Shown here: positions 44,296 to 55,132 of the stretch, in pieces
Position numbering within the stretch: position 1 is the first letter of the stretch
How the letters are laid out: every line of letters begins with the position of its first letter
Assembly: GCA_039725955.1 (NCBI GenBank)
Contig: CP091033.1
Coordinates: 1,178,001-1,242,000 of the forward strand
Length of the DNA stretch: 64,000 bases
Direction: 5' to 3'
Source of the DNA: Sinorhizobium sp. B11
GTDB lineage: Bacteria; Pseudomonadota; Alphaproteobacteria; Rhizobiales; Rhizobiaceae
Translations under genes and position numbers: made by a program
Notes under the pieces: generated by a model
Told to the model about the DNA's origin: nothing
What the model saw: only the letters and a program-made list of their open reading frames with translations
Database searches by the model: none

Positions 44296-45742
44296 TGTTG
44301 CCGACCGGGCACCTGCCCGCATGGCGCCGCTCGCCAAACTGCCCGTCTTCTGGTCGCTTGCCGGACAAGGGGTGATCGTCGCCGGCGGCTCGGATGCCTG
44401 TGCCTGGAAGGCAGAATTGTTGGCTGCCTGCGGCGCCAGAGTCGAGATCTATTGCGAACATCTCGGCGAGGCATGCGCGACTCTCGTCGCGCGAGGTTCA
44501 CCGCATCCGGAAGGCGCACTCATCCACTGTCCTATGGCATGGCGCGAGGACGTTTTTGCTGGTGCGGCGCTTGCCATAGCGGATTGCGATGAGGAGACCG
44601 AGGCTCACGCTTTCTGCGATGCTGCACGGCGAGCCGGCGTTCCTGTCAACGTGATCGACAAGCCGGCTTTCTGCCAGTTCCAATTCGGCTCCATCGTCAA
44701 TCGCTCGCCCGTGGTGGTGTCGATCTCTACGGATGGCGCGGCCCCTATTCTCGCGCAGGCCATTCGCCGCCGCATCGAGACGCTGCTGCCGACATCCCTG
44801 AAATCGTGGGCGGGCCTTGCCCAGTCTCTCCGCGAGGAAATTGCTATTCGCTTGAAGCCCGGCGCAGCCCGCCGCGCCTTCTGGGAACGTTTTGTGGATC
44901 GTGCTTTCGGCGCTGAGCCGACAGAGACAAGCGTCCGCGATCTGCTGTCCGATATGCAAAGGCCGGCGCAGATGCGCCCCGTCGGACGGGTGACGCTTGT
45001 CGGCGCCGGTCCGGGCGACGCGGAGTATCTGACGCTGAAGGCGGTGCGGGCATTGCAGGCCGCCGATGTCATCCTGTTCGACGATCTCGTCTCGGACGAG
45101 GTTCTGGAACTCGCGCGGCGCGAAGCAAAGCGCCTGCTGGTCGGCAAACGCGGCGGGCGCGAAAGCTGCCGGCAGGAAGACATCAACGAGATGATGCTGA
45201 CTTTCGCCAAGGCCGGCAAGAATGTTGCACGCTTGAAATCCGGCGATCCGATGATCTTCGGCCGCGCCGGCGAGGAGATCGCCTATCTGAAAAAGCACAA
45301 TATTTCGGTCGAGGTCATCCCCGGCATCACGGCGGCGAGCGCCATGGCATCACGGCTCGGCATTTCCCTGACCCATCGCGATCATGCGCAGAGCGTGCAA
45401 TTCGTCACCGGACATTCGCGCCATGGCAACCTGCCCGAGACGATCGACTGGCAGGCTATCGCAGACACAAGAAAAACGACGATCTTCTACATGGGTGGAC
45501 GAACAGCCGGAGCAATCCAGAACAGGTTGATCGAGGCCGGGCTCGATGCAAGAACGCCTGTCGTCATCGTCAGCTCTGTTGCCAATGCCGACGAGCGGCG
45601 CTGGGCCGGCAGCCTGGACGGTCTTTCTTCGGCCATGGCGGAAATCGGCCTCGACCGGCCGGTACTGATCGGCGTCGGGGAGGTTTTCGCAGCTTGCGAT
45701 TTGATGGCTGAAGCGGATCTGCCGTTCGTTTCCCAGGCTTAA
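44267..45742 (+). CDS. cysG: CysG, siroheme synthase
   Basis: 491 residues. The N-terminal third is the precorrin-2 dehydrogenase/ferrochelatase part (VIVAGGSDACAWKAELLAACGA, NVIDKPAFCQFQFGSIVNRSP). The C-terminal half is uroporphyrinogen-III C-methyltransferase (VGAGPGDAEYLTLKAVRALQ, ARLKSGDPMIFGRAGEE). It makes siroheme, the NirB cofactor, which explains its place as last gene of the operon. Start 44267 has a GGGGG site and overlaps nasA by 29 bp; a longer frame lies over nasA. Confidence 0.92.
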   Translation: MPVLQTLPNDVADRAPARMAPLAKLPVFWSLAGQGVIVAGGSDACAWKAELLAACGARVEIYCEHLGEACATLVARGSPHPEGALIHCPMAWREDVFAGAALAIADCDEETEAHAFCDAARRAGVPVNVIDKPAFCQFQFGSIVNRSPVVVSISTDGAAPILAQAIRRRIETLLPTSLKSWAGLAQSLREEIAIRLKPGAARRAFWERFVDRAFGAEPTETSVRDLLSDMQRPAQMRPVGRVTLVGAGPGDAEYLTLKAVRALQAADVILFDDLVSDEVLELARREAKRLLVGKRGGRESCRQEDINEMMLTFAKAGKNVARLKSGDPMIFGRAGEEIAYLKKHNISVEVIPGITAASAMASRLGISLTHRDHAQSVQFVTGHSRHGNLPETIDWQAIADTRKTTIFYMGGRTAGAIQNRLIEAGLDARTPVVIVSSVANADERRWAGSLDGLSSAMAEIGLDRPVLIGVGEVFAACDLMAEADLPFVSQA

Positions 45743-45784
45743 GGAAGCGCCGGAACGCTGAGCAAAAACCTTGCCTTGCCAAAC

Positions 45785-46672
45785 TCACGCCGCGGTTACA
45801 CCATTTTCCAGCAACGCCCTGAGATCACGAACGGGCGGTGCTCCAAACTGGCGGGCATATTCCCTCGTGAACTGCGTGATGCTCTCATAGCCGACGGAAT
45901 ATGCAGCCGAACTGGCCGGAACGCCTTCCGAGATTATCTGCCTTCGCGCCTCGATCAGACGCAACTGCTTTTGGAACTGAAGTGGTGACAATGTGGTCAC
46001 TGCGCGGAAATGCTGATGAAATGACGAAAGGCTCATGCCCGCCGTCTCTGCAAGCTCATTCACTCGCAAGGGACGAGCGAAGCCTTCGCGGATGATGGCT
46101 ACGGCACGACCAATTCTCTCCGCGTGGCCATCTGTCTGACCGAGTGCCCGGATCGAGGTTCCGTGCTTGCCGGTCATCAGCCAGAAATGCATCTCCCTTA
46201 GATGCTGTCTCGCCAGGATCGGCATGACTGAGGGCCGATCAACGAGGCTCATGAGCCTGACGGCGGTCTCCGCGACCTCAGTTTCCGTCGGGTCTACCTT
46301 AACGGGTTTCGAAGTCGAAGCTGTCACCGGACCAATCTCCGAACCCAGTTCACGGATCATCGCGAGGTCAAGTTCGAGAACGAGAGAATAATAGGGAGCA
46401 ATGCGGCTTGCCGTTGTGATCTGGCTCACCGTCGGCACGTCAGCGGTGATCAGCAGGCTATCGCCTGCACCGAAGTCGAACGTTTCCGGCCCGATGCTCA
46501 CTCTCTTGCGACCCTGGAGAACCAGCGCGACCAGAGGCCTGTTGATCGCAAACTGGATTTCGCTTGGGTTCAGGGCGCGGATAGCCGTCAGACCGGCGAT
46601 CGGAGTTGCTGCCGCTCCGAAGCGATCGACGTTGACGTCTGCATGACGGCGGACGATCTCCAGCAAACTCAT
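45785..46672 (-). CDS. AraC-family regulator next to an SDR gene
   Basis: 295 residues: an AraC_N-type cupin effector domain (residues 20-170, LVALVLQGRKRVSIG and DSLLITADVPTVSQI) and two C-terminal helix-turn-helices (RVNELAETAGMSLSSFHQHFRAVT and SAAYSVGYESITQFTREYARQFG). Start 46672 follows AGGAG; the frame extends 66 codons upstream without support. It is divergent from an oxidoreductase gene that this subgroup often controls, and 21-bp-spaced direct repeats lie between them. Confidence 0.9.
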   Translation of the reverse strand: MSLLEIVRRHADVNVDRFGAAATPIAGLTAIRALNPSEIQFAINRPLVALVLQGRKRVSIGPETFDFGAGDSLLITADVPTVSQITTASRIAPYYSLVLELDLAMIRELGSEIGPVTASTSKPVKVDPTETEVAETAVRLMSLVDRPSVMPILARQHLREMHFWLMTGKHGTSIRALGQTDGHAERIGRAVAIIREGFARPLRVNELAETAGMSLSSFHQHFRAVTTLSPLQFQKQLRLIEARRQIISEGVPASSAAYSVGYESITQFTREYARQFGAPPVRDLRALLENGVTAA

Positions 46673-46797
46673 CAGAACTCCTATGGCAATGGAGAAAAAG
46701 GCAAGTCGGAATCGTCTGCCTGCCTTAAATGACGCCAGATTAGCAGGCCCTTGAGCCAAGTCGCAAGCGCGTGAGGCAACGTCAATCTTCGCTTTCG

Positions 46798-46830
46798 GAT
46801 AAATAGGCAATTCGTTTGGAGAAATAGGCA
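46798..46830. promoter_or_regulatory. AraC-type direct repeats before the SDR gene
   Basis: GATAAATAGGCA (46798-46809) and GAGAAATAGGCA (46819-46830) match at 11 of 12 bases and start exactly 21 bp apart, two helical turns, as expected for an AraC-family dimer. They sit 63-95 bp before the SDR start. Confidence 0.6.
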
Positions 46831-46854
46831 GCAGTTCCAATCGAGCTGGGCGCA

Positions 46855-46879
46855 TTGTGCTGATCAGCAATCAGCACAA
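46855..46879. promoter_or_regulatory. Inverted repeat overlapping the SDR leader
   Basis: TTGTGCTGAT and ATCAGCACAA are exact 10-bp complements around CAGCA, ending just before the AGGAG ribosome site. It could be a second operator or an mRNA hairpin limiting translation. Confidence 0.5.
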
Positions 46880-46892
46880 AAGGAGTTGACCT

Positions 46893-47648
46893 ATGACGAC
46901 AATCTCAATCGTAACCGGCGGCAGCCGTGGCCTTGGACGTAACACCGCCGTCAGCATCGCCAAGCATGGTGGCGATGTTATTTTGACCTACCGAAATGGC
47001 GCGGAAGAAGCCAAGGCTGTCGTGGCCGAAATAGAAGCTCTCGGCCGCAAGGCAGTGGCGCTGCAGCTCGACGTCGGCACCATATCGGCATTCCCGGCCT
47101 TCGCGGACGCCGTTCGATCCGTCCTGACGGTTACCTGGTCGCGTACCAATTTCGATCACCTCATCAACAATGCCGGTCACGGCGAGATGGCGGGCTTCGC
47201 AGAGACCACCGAAGCGCAGTTCGACAATCTCTTCAATGTCCACGTCAAGGGCGTCTTCTTCCTGACCCAGACCCTGCTCCCGCTCATTGTCGACGACGGC
47301 CGTATCGTCAATTTCTCGTCCGGCCTCACCCGCGTTTCCTATCCGGGATTTTCCGCCTATTCCGCAGCCAAAGGAGCGGTCGAAATCCTCACGCTCTACC
47401 TGGCAAAAGAGCTCGGAAGTCGCGGCATTACGGCGAATACGGTCGCTCCAGGTGCGATTGCGACAGATTTCCTGGGCGGAGCGGTGCGCGATACGCCCGC
47501 CTATAACGAGGCATTCGCAAAGATGATCGCCCTTGGCCGTGTCGGGCTGCCAAACGATATTGGCCCGATGATCGCCAGCCTGATTGGCCCTGACAACGGC
47601 TGGGTCACGGCACAGCGCATTGAAGTGTCTGGCGGTCAGAATATCTAG
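46893..47648 (+). CDS. Short-chain dehydrogenase/reductase
   Basis: A 251-residue classical SDR with cofactor motif TGGSRGLG (8-15), NNAGHGEM, S in FSSGLTRVSYPGF and the YSAAK catalytic pair, plus NTVAPGAIATDF. The basic residue after the second strand (TYRNG) leans towards NADP(H). AGGAG precedes the ATG. It is divergent from and probably activated by the AraC-type gene. The substrate is unknown. Confidence 0.88.
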   Translation: MTTISIVTGGSRGLGRNTAVSIAKHGGDVILTYRNGAEEAKAVVAEIEALGRKAVALQLDVGTISAFPAFADAVRSVLTVTWSRTNFDHLINNAGHGEMAGFAETTEAQFDNLFNVHVKGVFFLTQTLLPLIVDDGRIVNFSSGLTRVSYPGFSAYSAAKGAVEILTLYLAKELGSRGITANTVAPGAIATDFLGGAVRDTPAYNEAFAKMIALGRVGLPNDIGPMIASLIGPDNGWVTAQRIEVSGGQNI

Positions 47649-47656
47649 TCAACCAG

Positions 47657-47685
47657 GGCCGGTTCGGCGTTACGCCAGACCGGCC
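47657..47685 (+). terminator. Hairpin after the SDR gene
   Basis: GGCCGGT (47657-47663) and ACCGGCC (47679-47685) pair, with an inner GGCG/CGCC stem, 9 bp after the SDR stop. No T-run follows. The rest of the 295-bp gap to the GH94-like gene shows nothing I can name. Confidence 0.5.
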
Positions 47686-47943
47686 TCGAATGCCTTCAAA
47701 ACATCTGCCCTCCCCGAGAAAATCTTGTTCCGCGACGGTGGGAAGGCGATGCGCTTCAATACTCGCGTCGTTGAGGGGCCAAGGCGGACTTGGTTAAGCC
47801 GTCCTCCCTCTTAAGTCATCGTTTGCTTCACTCTGATTTGAGTTCATCATGGGCGCCATGATCTAACCAGTGACATTGGGTAATATTTCGCACAAACATT
47901 CTGCGTCATTGTCCGATTCCCTTTAGGCGACACGAGATCTCAC

Positions 47944-50900
47944 ATGCCCACGAGACTGAATCGCAAATTGCAGATGCCCCGCCGCGACGACCTCGGCCTT
48001 CTGACGATCGCCAACGGCACTGGCCTTTCCATCTCCGCCCTGCCGAACGGCACGCTGTTTTCCATCGACTATGGCGACAGTCTCGGATCGGTGCAGATCA
48101 ACCAGATCCAGGGATCGCCGCTGTCCGGCGGCGTCGGACGGCTCTATCTGCGGATTGGTGGCAAAAAGCCTGCTACCGCCGAGATTGTCGGCCCCCGGGC
48201 GCAGGGCAAGTTCGGCTTTAGCGAAGCGGGTTTCTCTTGGAGCGGAAATGTCGCCGATATCCGCTACCAGGTTAGCCTCGTGCTTGCCCCTTCAGAGACG
48301 ACGTGGTTCTGGCATGTGACGCTGGCGCATTCCGGCACGGAAAAACTGCCGGCCGACCTCGTCCTGGTTCAGGATATCGGCCTCGGCGACCGCGGTTTCC
48401 TGATGAACAGCGAGGCCTATGCGTCGCAATATGTCGACCATCATATTGCCCAGCATCCGGTCTTCGGCCTGTGGTGATGAATCGCCAGAACCTGAAGCAG
48501 GGCGGCGGGCGCAATCCCTGGCTCTCGCAGGGCTGCCTGGAAGGTGTCTCCGCTTACGCCACCGATGCAATCCAGTTGGTAAAATCGGCTGCCGCGAACG
48601 ATGATCGTCTCGTCGGTCCCTTCGGCACCGATCTGCCGAGCCAGCGCCGCCAGCATGAAATGGCCTGCCCGGCCCTTCAATCGAAGCCGCTCGCCGTTTC
48701 AGCCGAGGGCGTCACCGCAAGTTTCTTCGGCCTTTTCCTTAACGATCACCAGGCGGCGTCCGATAATGCCGACCTGTCCCGCCTCGACCATCTGAGCACC
48801 ATCGGAAAGAATGTATCAGGCGCGGCCGAACAGACACCGCCGCGCGGCATCCTGCAGGATGCCGGGCTGTTGGCCGCCGAGGCACTGGACGAGAAAGCGC
48901 TCGCCCGTCTCTATCCGGCGCGCGTGCTTGAAGAGCGCGTCGAGGGAAAGCTCCTCTCCTTCTTCGTGCCCGAGGGCGCTCTCAACCGTCACGTGGTCCT
49001 GCAAGAGAAGGAGTCACACGTGGCGCGCCGTCATGGCGCGATCGTGCGCAGCGGCCAGAACATGTTGCTCGACGATGTGACGCTGGCCTCGACTTGCTGG
49101 ATGCAAGGCATTTTTGCTGCACAGCTGACGATCGGCAACACATCCTTCCACAAGCTGTTTTCCGTCTCGCGCGAGCCCTACAACCTCACTCGGACGAGCG
49201 GTTTGCGCATTCTTGTCGATGCCGGTCATGGCTGGCAGCTCCTCGGCGTGCCCTCAGCCTTCGACATGGGCCTCAGTGACTGCCGCTGGATCTACCGCCT
49301 TGCCGACCGCACCATCATCGTGACGGCTGCGGCATCGGGTGAAGATCCCGCAATGCAATGGGCCGTCTCCGTCGAGGGCAAGCCGTGCCGGTTCCTCGTG
49401 TTCGGTCATCTCGTTCTCGGCGAGCGGGAATATGATGCGAGCGGTTATCTCGAATTCGACGGCGAAGCCAAGCGCATCCGCTTCCGCCCTGACCCGCATT
49501 GGCTCTGGGGCGAGCGTTTTCCCGATGCCAGCTACTGGCTGGTAAGCTCCACGCCTGGCGCCATCGAGGCGGTCGGTGGCGACGAGCTTCTCTATGAGGA
49601 CGGCGTTGCCCGCAATGGCGCTTTCATTGCCCTGCGCTCCACCGAGACACAGTCGCTCTCCTTCGCCGTCGTCGGCTCGATGACCGATATGGCAGAGGCC
49701 GAGCGACTGGCGGATCGCTACGCAAGCGGCGTCACTCAGGAAATGATGCTGGCACCGGCCTCGCGTTTCTGGCAGCACACCATTCGCGGCCTGACGTTCG
49801 ACAAGCCGAAAGGCGATGCCGTGGCCCATGCGACGATCCTGCCCTGGCTTGCGCATGATGCGATCGTGCATCTGAGCGTGCCGCACGGATTGGAACAATA
49901 TACCGGCGCTGCCTGGGGCACGCGCGATGCGTGTCAGGGACCGGTGGAATTCCTGCTCGCCTATGAGCACGATCGCGAAGCCAAGGAAGTGGTGAAGACC
50001 GTCTTCAGCGAACAGTACCTCGAAAAGGGCGACTGGCCGCAATGGTTCATGCTGGAGCCCTATTCCAACATCCGCTCCGGCGACAGCCACGGCGATATCG
50101 TCGTCTGGCCGTTGAAGGCGCTCTGCGACTATATCGAAGCGACCGGAGACTTTGCCATCCTCGATGAAACCGTGGCCTGGCGCGACGACAAGACCATGGG
50201 CAGGGCATCCGCCGATACGATCAGCGTCCATGTCGACAAGCTTCTCGCGACGGTGCGTGAGCGCTTCATTCCCGGCACCCATCTGATCCGCTATGGCGAA
50301 GGCGACTGGAACGATTCCCTGCAGCCGGCCGATCCGCATCTTCGTGACTGGATGGTGAGCAGCTGGACCGTTTCCCTGCTCTATGAACAGATCGTGCGTT
50401 ATGCCGCCATCCTGCGGCGTATCGGCAAAGGCGCCGACGCCACCGAACTGCGCAAGATCGCCACCGCCATGCGGCGCGATTTCAACAAGCACCTGATCCG
50501 CAATGGCGTTGTCGCCGGTTACGGTATCTTCGACCCCGCCCATAACGGCGTCGAACTGCTGCTGCATCCCGATGACAAGCGCACGGGTCTGCACTATTCG
50601 CTGATCTCGATGACGCAGGCCATGCTCGGCAAGCTCTTCACGCTGGAGCAGCGGCAGGCGCATATGAAGCTGATCGAAAAACACCTGCTCTTCCCGGATG
50701 GCGTGCGCCTGATGGAGAAGCCGGCAACCTATGCCGGCGGCCCGGAAACGCTGTTCCGGCGCGCAGAATCCTCTTCCTTCTTCGGCCGCGAGATCGGCCT
50801 CATGTATGTGCATGCGCATCTGCGTTACTGCGAGACGCTCGCCATTGCCGAGGATGCGAAGGCGCTCTGGAAGACGATCGGCCTCGTCAACCCGATCTCC

Positions 50901-51209
50901 GTCACCGACGCCCTGCCGCACGCGTCGCTGCGCCAGCGCAACACCTATTTCAGCAGCAGCGATGCCGCTTTCCTCGACCGTTATCAGGCGATGACCGACT
51001 GGGATCGGGTCAAGAAAGGCGAGATCGATATCGATGGTGGCTGGCGCATCTATTCCAGCGGTCCCGGCCTCTACGCCCGCAGCTTCATCGAGAATATCCT
51101 CGGCTTCAAGCGTCGCTTCGGACGGCGCAAGCGCGAACCGCTATTGCCGTCGTCCGCGTCGATCACGATCAAGACGGATCATGCGCCCTGGCGGCGGCTG
51201 AAGCGCTAG
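47944..51209 (+). pseudogene. GH94-like glycoside phosphorylase gene with a frameshift
   Basis: Frame 1 (47944-48477) gives 177 residues with the beta-sandwich start of this family, ending at a TGA right after AQHPVFGLW. The continuing frame, from PVVMNRQNLKQGG at about 48472 to 51209, gives a further 900-odd residues including a glycosidase (alpha/alpha)6 core with GEGDWNDSLQP, where GH94 enzymes carry the catalytic acid. One missing C in the GGCC at 48468-48472 would explain the break. Joined length is about 1,085 residues, normal for rhizobial cellobiose-phosphorylase-like proteins. A single-base sequencing error is as likely as true loss. The stop overlaps the convergent dppF-like gene by 4 bp. 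Confidence 0.75.
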
Positions 51210-52221
51210 AACTCGGTGACGACTTCCCGCACGCGCGGCGGGATTGGATTGGGCGCGGCGAAATGGCATGCGGCCATCTGGCCGCTTGCAACCTCTTTCA
51301 GGGCGGGCCGCTCGACCTTGCAAATGTCCTTGGCAATCGGGCAGCGCGTATGGAAGCTGCAGCCGGACGGAATGCGCGATGGGCTCGGCACATCGCCTTC
51401 AAGCACGATACGGCGGCTTTTGCGATCCGGGTCGGGCTCTGGCGCGGCCGACAATAGTGCCTGCGTATAAGGGTGCTGCGGGGCCGAATAGACCTTCCGC
51501 TTGTCGCCGATCTCTACGATCCTGCCGAGATACATCACCGCTACGCGGTCGGCGATATGACGCACGACGGCAAGGTCGTGGGCGATAAAGAGGAAGGAGA
51601 AACCCTTCGTCTCCTGCAAATCCTGCATCAGGTTGATGATCTGCGCCTGCACGGAAACATCGAGCGCCGAGACCGGCTCGTCGGCGACGATAAAGCCGGG
51701 ATTGAGAGAGATCGCCCGGGCAATACCGATGCGTTGACGCTGACCGCCGGAAAACTGCCTGGGATAGCGGTCCATAGCGCTCGTTGGCAGACCGACCTGG
51801 GTCAGGAGATCGGCGACCCTTTCGCGCCGTTCGCGCTTCGAGCGGACGAGACCAAAGGCGTCCAGCGGTTCTCCGATGATTTCCGCGATGGAGCGGCGCG
51901 GGCTGAGTGAGCCATAGGGGTCCTGAAAGATCATCTGCACATTGCGGCGCATGCTGCGCATCTTCTCGTGCGACAACGCCGTCAGTTCCGTGCCCTCGAA
52001 GAAGACGCGACCATCCGTCGGCTCGATCAGCCTCAGCAGCAACCGTCCGAGCGTGGACTTGCCGCAGCCCGATTCACCCACCAGCGCCAGCGTTTCGCCA
52101 CGCAAGATCTCGAAACTCAAATCATCGACAGCGCGCACGCCACTGCTCTCCTGCTTGAAGGACAGCATGCCACCGTCGGAAAAGACCTTGCTCAACCCTT
52201 CGGCACGCAGGATCGCATTCA

Positions 52222-52222
<1 letters not shown>
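51206..52222 (-). CDS. DppF/OppF-type ABC ATPase
   Basis: 338 residues: Walker [10 protein letters not shown], signature [15 protein letters not shown], Walker [13 protein letters not shown], and the C-terminal oligopeptide-transporter extension with GCSFHTRCP and a second Cys, which binds an Fe-S cluster in characterised homologues. ATG 52222 overlaps the dppD-like stop by one base (TGATG). Last gene of the LacI-controlled operon. Confidence 0.9.
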
Positions 52223-53222
<1,000 letters not shown>

Positions 53223-53226
<4 letters not shown>

Positions 53227-54107
53227 TGCGCCGTCTCCGGATCGAGCACGTCGCGCACGGCATCACCGATCAGGTTGAAGGAGAGCACGACGAGCGTGAT
53301 CGCAATGCCGGCACCGATGATCGGCCAAGGCGAACCGAAGAGATTGTTGAGACCGTCGCGAATGATATTGCCCCAGCTCGGATTCGGCGGCTGAGTGCCG
53401 ATGCCGAGAAAGCTGAGCGAGGCTTCGAGGCGGATGGCTGACGCGACCCAGAGCGTCATCAGCACGACGATGGGGGCTGCGATATTCGGGATGATGTGCC
53501 GGAAAATGATGACAGGCGTGCGCACGCCGACCGCGATTGCCGCTTCCACGTAAGGTTCTTGCTTGACGGCCAGTGTCGAGGCACGGGCGACGCGGGCAAA
53601 GCCGGGAATGAAGGCGACGGTGATGACTGCGATGATATTCCAGAAGCCACCGCCGAGCACAGCGGCGATGATGATGGCGAGCAGCAATTCCGGGAAAGCG
53701 AGCAGCAGATCGATCAGGCGCGAAATGATGCGATCGGTGATCCCGCCGAAATAACCGGCCGTGACGCCGAGCAGTGTGCCGAAGATCGCCGCCAGAACCG
53801 GCGAGATGAAGCCGAAGATCAGCGAATTGCGGGAGCCATAAATCATGCGCGACAGCACATCGCGCCCGAACTGATCGGTTCCGAGCCAATGGGCTGCTGA
53901 CGGTTTCTGGTTGATCGCCAGGATGCTTTGGGCGAGCGGGTCGTAAGGCGCGAGCCAAGGCGCAAAGGCGGCGACGAAGATGAAGATCAATACCACAAGC
54001 AACGCAAAGCTGGTCGATATCCGCCCATAGAGAATGTGGCGGAACGCATCTGCCAGCCGGTGGTCGTCCGTGATGATCTGGGGAGCCTGTTCTGATGTGA
54101 CCATCAT
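53223..54107 (-). CDS. DppC/OppC-type ABC permease
   Basis: 294 residues, six membrane segments. HWLGTDQFGRDVLSRMIYGSRNSL is the family hallmark after segment 1, and the EAA loop is at EAAIAVGVRTPVIIFRHIIPN. Start 54107 overlaps the dppB-like stop as ATGA; the longer frame upstream lies over that gene. Confidence 0.9.
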
Positions 54108-55039
54108 TTCACCCGGATTCTTGGATCGACAACGATGTAGATGAGGTCCATCGCCAGGTTGATCAGCACGACGAACATCGCGAAGACGACGACGCCCCCC
54201 TGGATGACACCGTAGTCGCGCTCGGCGATGGCGCTGATCAAAAGCTTGCCGATGCCGGGACGATTGAAGACGAGTTCTATCGCCACCGAGCCGGAGAGGG
54301 TTGCCAGCATGCTGAGGCCAAGCCCGGTCGTCAGCGGCAGAAGCGCGTTGCGCAATCCATGGCGATAGATGACGCGCGTTTCGCGCGCGCCCTTGGCACG
54401 GGCAGTTCGTACATAATCGCGGCCCATTACTTCCAGCAGCGATGTACGGGTCAGGCGACCAATAAAGGCAGCCTTCACAAGGGCCAGTGTCAGCGCCGGC
54501 AGGAACACGTGGTGCATGCGGTCGATGAAGCCTGTGCCGCCCCCATTGATAGGGAACCAGCCGAGATTGAGCGCGAAGGTGATGAGAAGCAGCGCTCCGA
54601 GATAAAAATCGGGAATGGCGTAGCCAAACAGCGAAAAACCGCGCATGGCCGAATCCGGCAATCCGTTGCGGTGCGTGGCCGCCCAAACGCCGAAGGGTAC
54701 GCCAACGACAACCCCCATGATCATCGCGACGATCGTCAGCTCGATCGTATAGGGAAGATTATAGGCGATCAGGCCGAGCACCGGCTGGTCGGTCATGGCC
54801 GAACGGCCGAAATCCAGGCTGAGCGTTCCGACGACAAAGTTGATATATTGCTGCCATAGGGGCGCATTCAGCCCCATGCGCTCGCGAAAGAGCTGGAGTT
54901 GTTCGGCCGTGGCATTGTCGCCAAGCGCCGCAATCGCCGGATCGCCGGGCAGGATGCGCATGGCGATGAAGACGAGCGTCAAAACCAGCAGGATGGTCGG
55001 AATGGCATCCGCCAGCCTGAACAAGAGATACCGGGTCAC
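54104..55039 (-). CDS. DppB/OppB-type ABC permease
   Basis: 311 residues, six membrane segments. The start is typical (MTRYLLFRLADAIPTILLV), with LPGDPAIAALGDNATAEQ in the periplasmic loop and the EAA loop at RTARAKGARETRVIYRHGLRN. GTG 55039 follows GGGAGGAG. It lies 93 bp after the glycosidase-like gene. Confidence 0.9.
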   Translation of the reverse strand: MTRYLLFRLADAIPTILLVLTLVFIAMRILPGDPAIAALGDNATAEQLQLFRERMGLNAPLWQQYINFVVGTLSLDFGRSAMTDQPVLGLIAYNLPYTIELTIVAMIMGVVVGVPFGVWAATHRNGLPDSAMRGFSLFGYAIPDFYLGALLLITFALNLGWFPINGGGTGFIDRMHHVFLPALTLALVKAAFIGRLTRTSLLEVMGRDYVRTARAKGARETRVIYRHGLRNALLPLTTGLGLSMLATLSGSVAIELVFNRPGIGKLLISAIAERDYGVIQGGVVVFAMFVVLINLAMDLIYIVVDPRIRVK

Positions 55040-55132
55040 AGATCCGTCTCCTCCCTGTTACCGCCGGAGCGGTCTCCTCCTTTGGCGCCGCCGGCGTTCC
55101 CGTCAACGGACGTCCATGATGGTATGCAAGCT

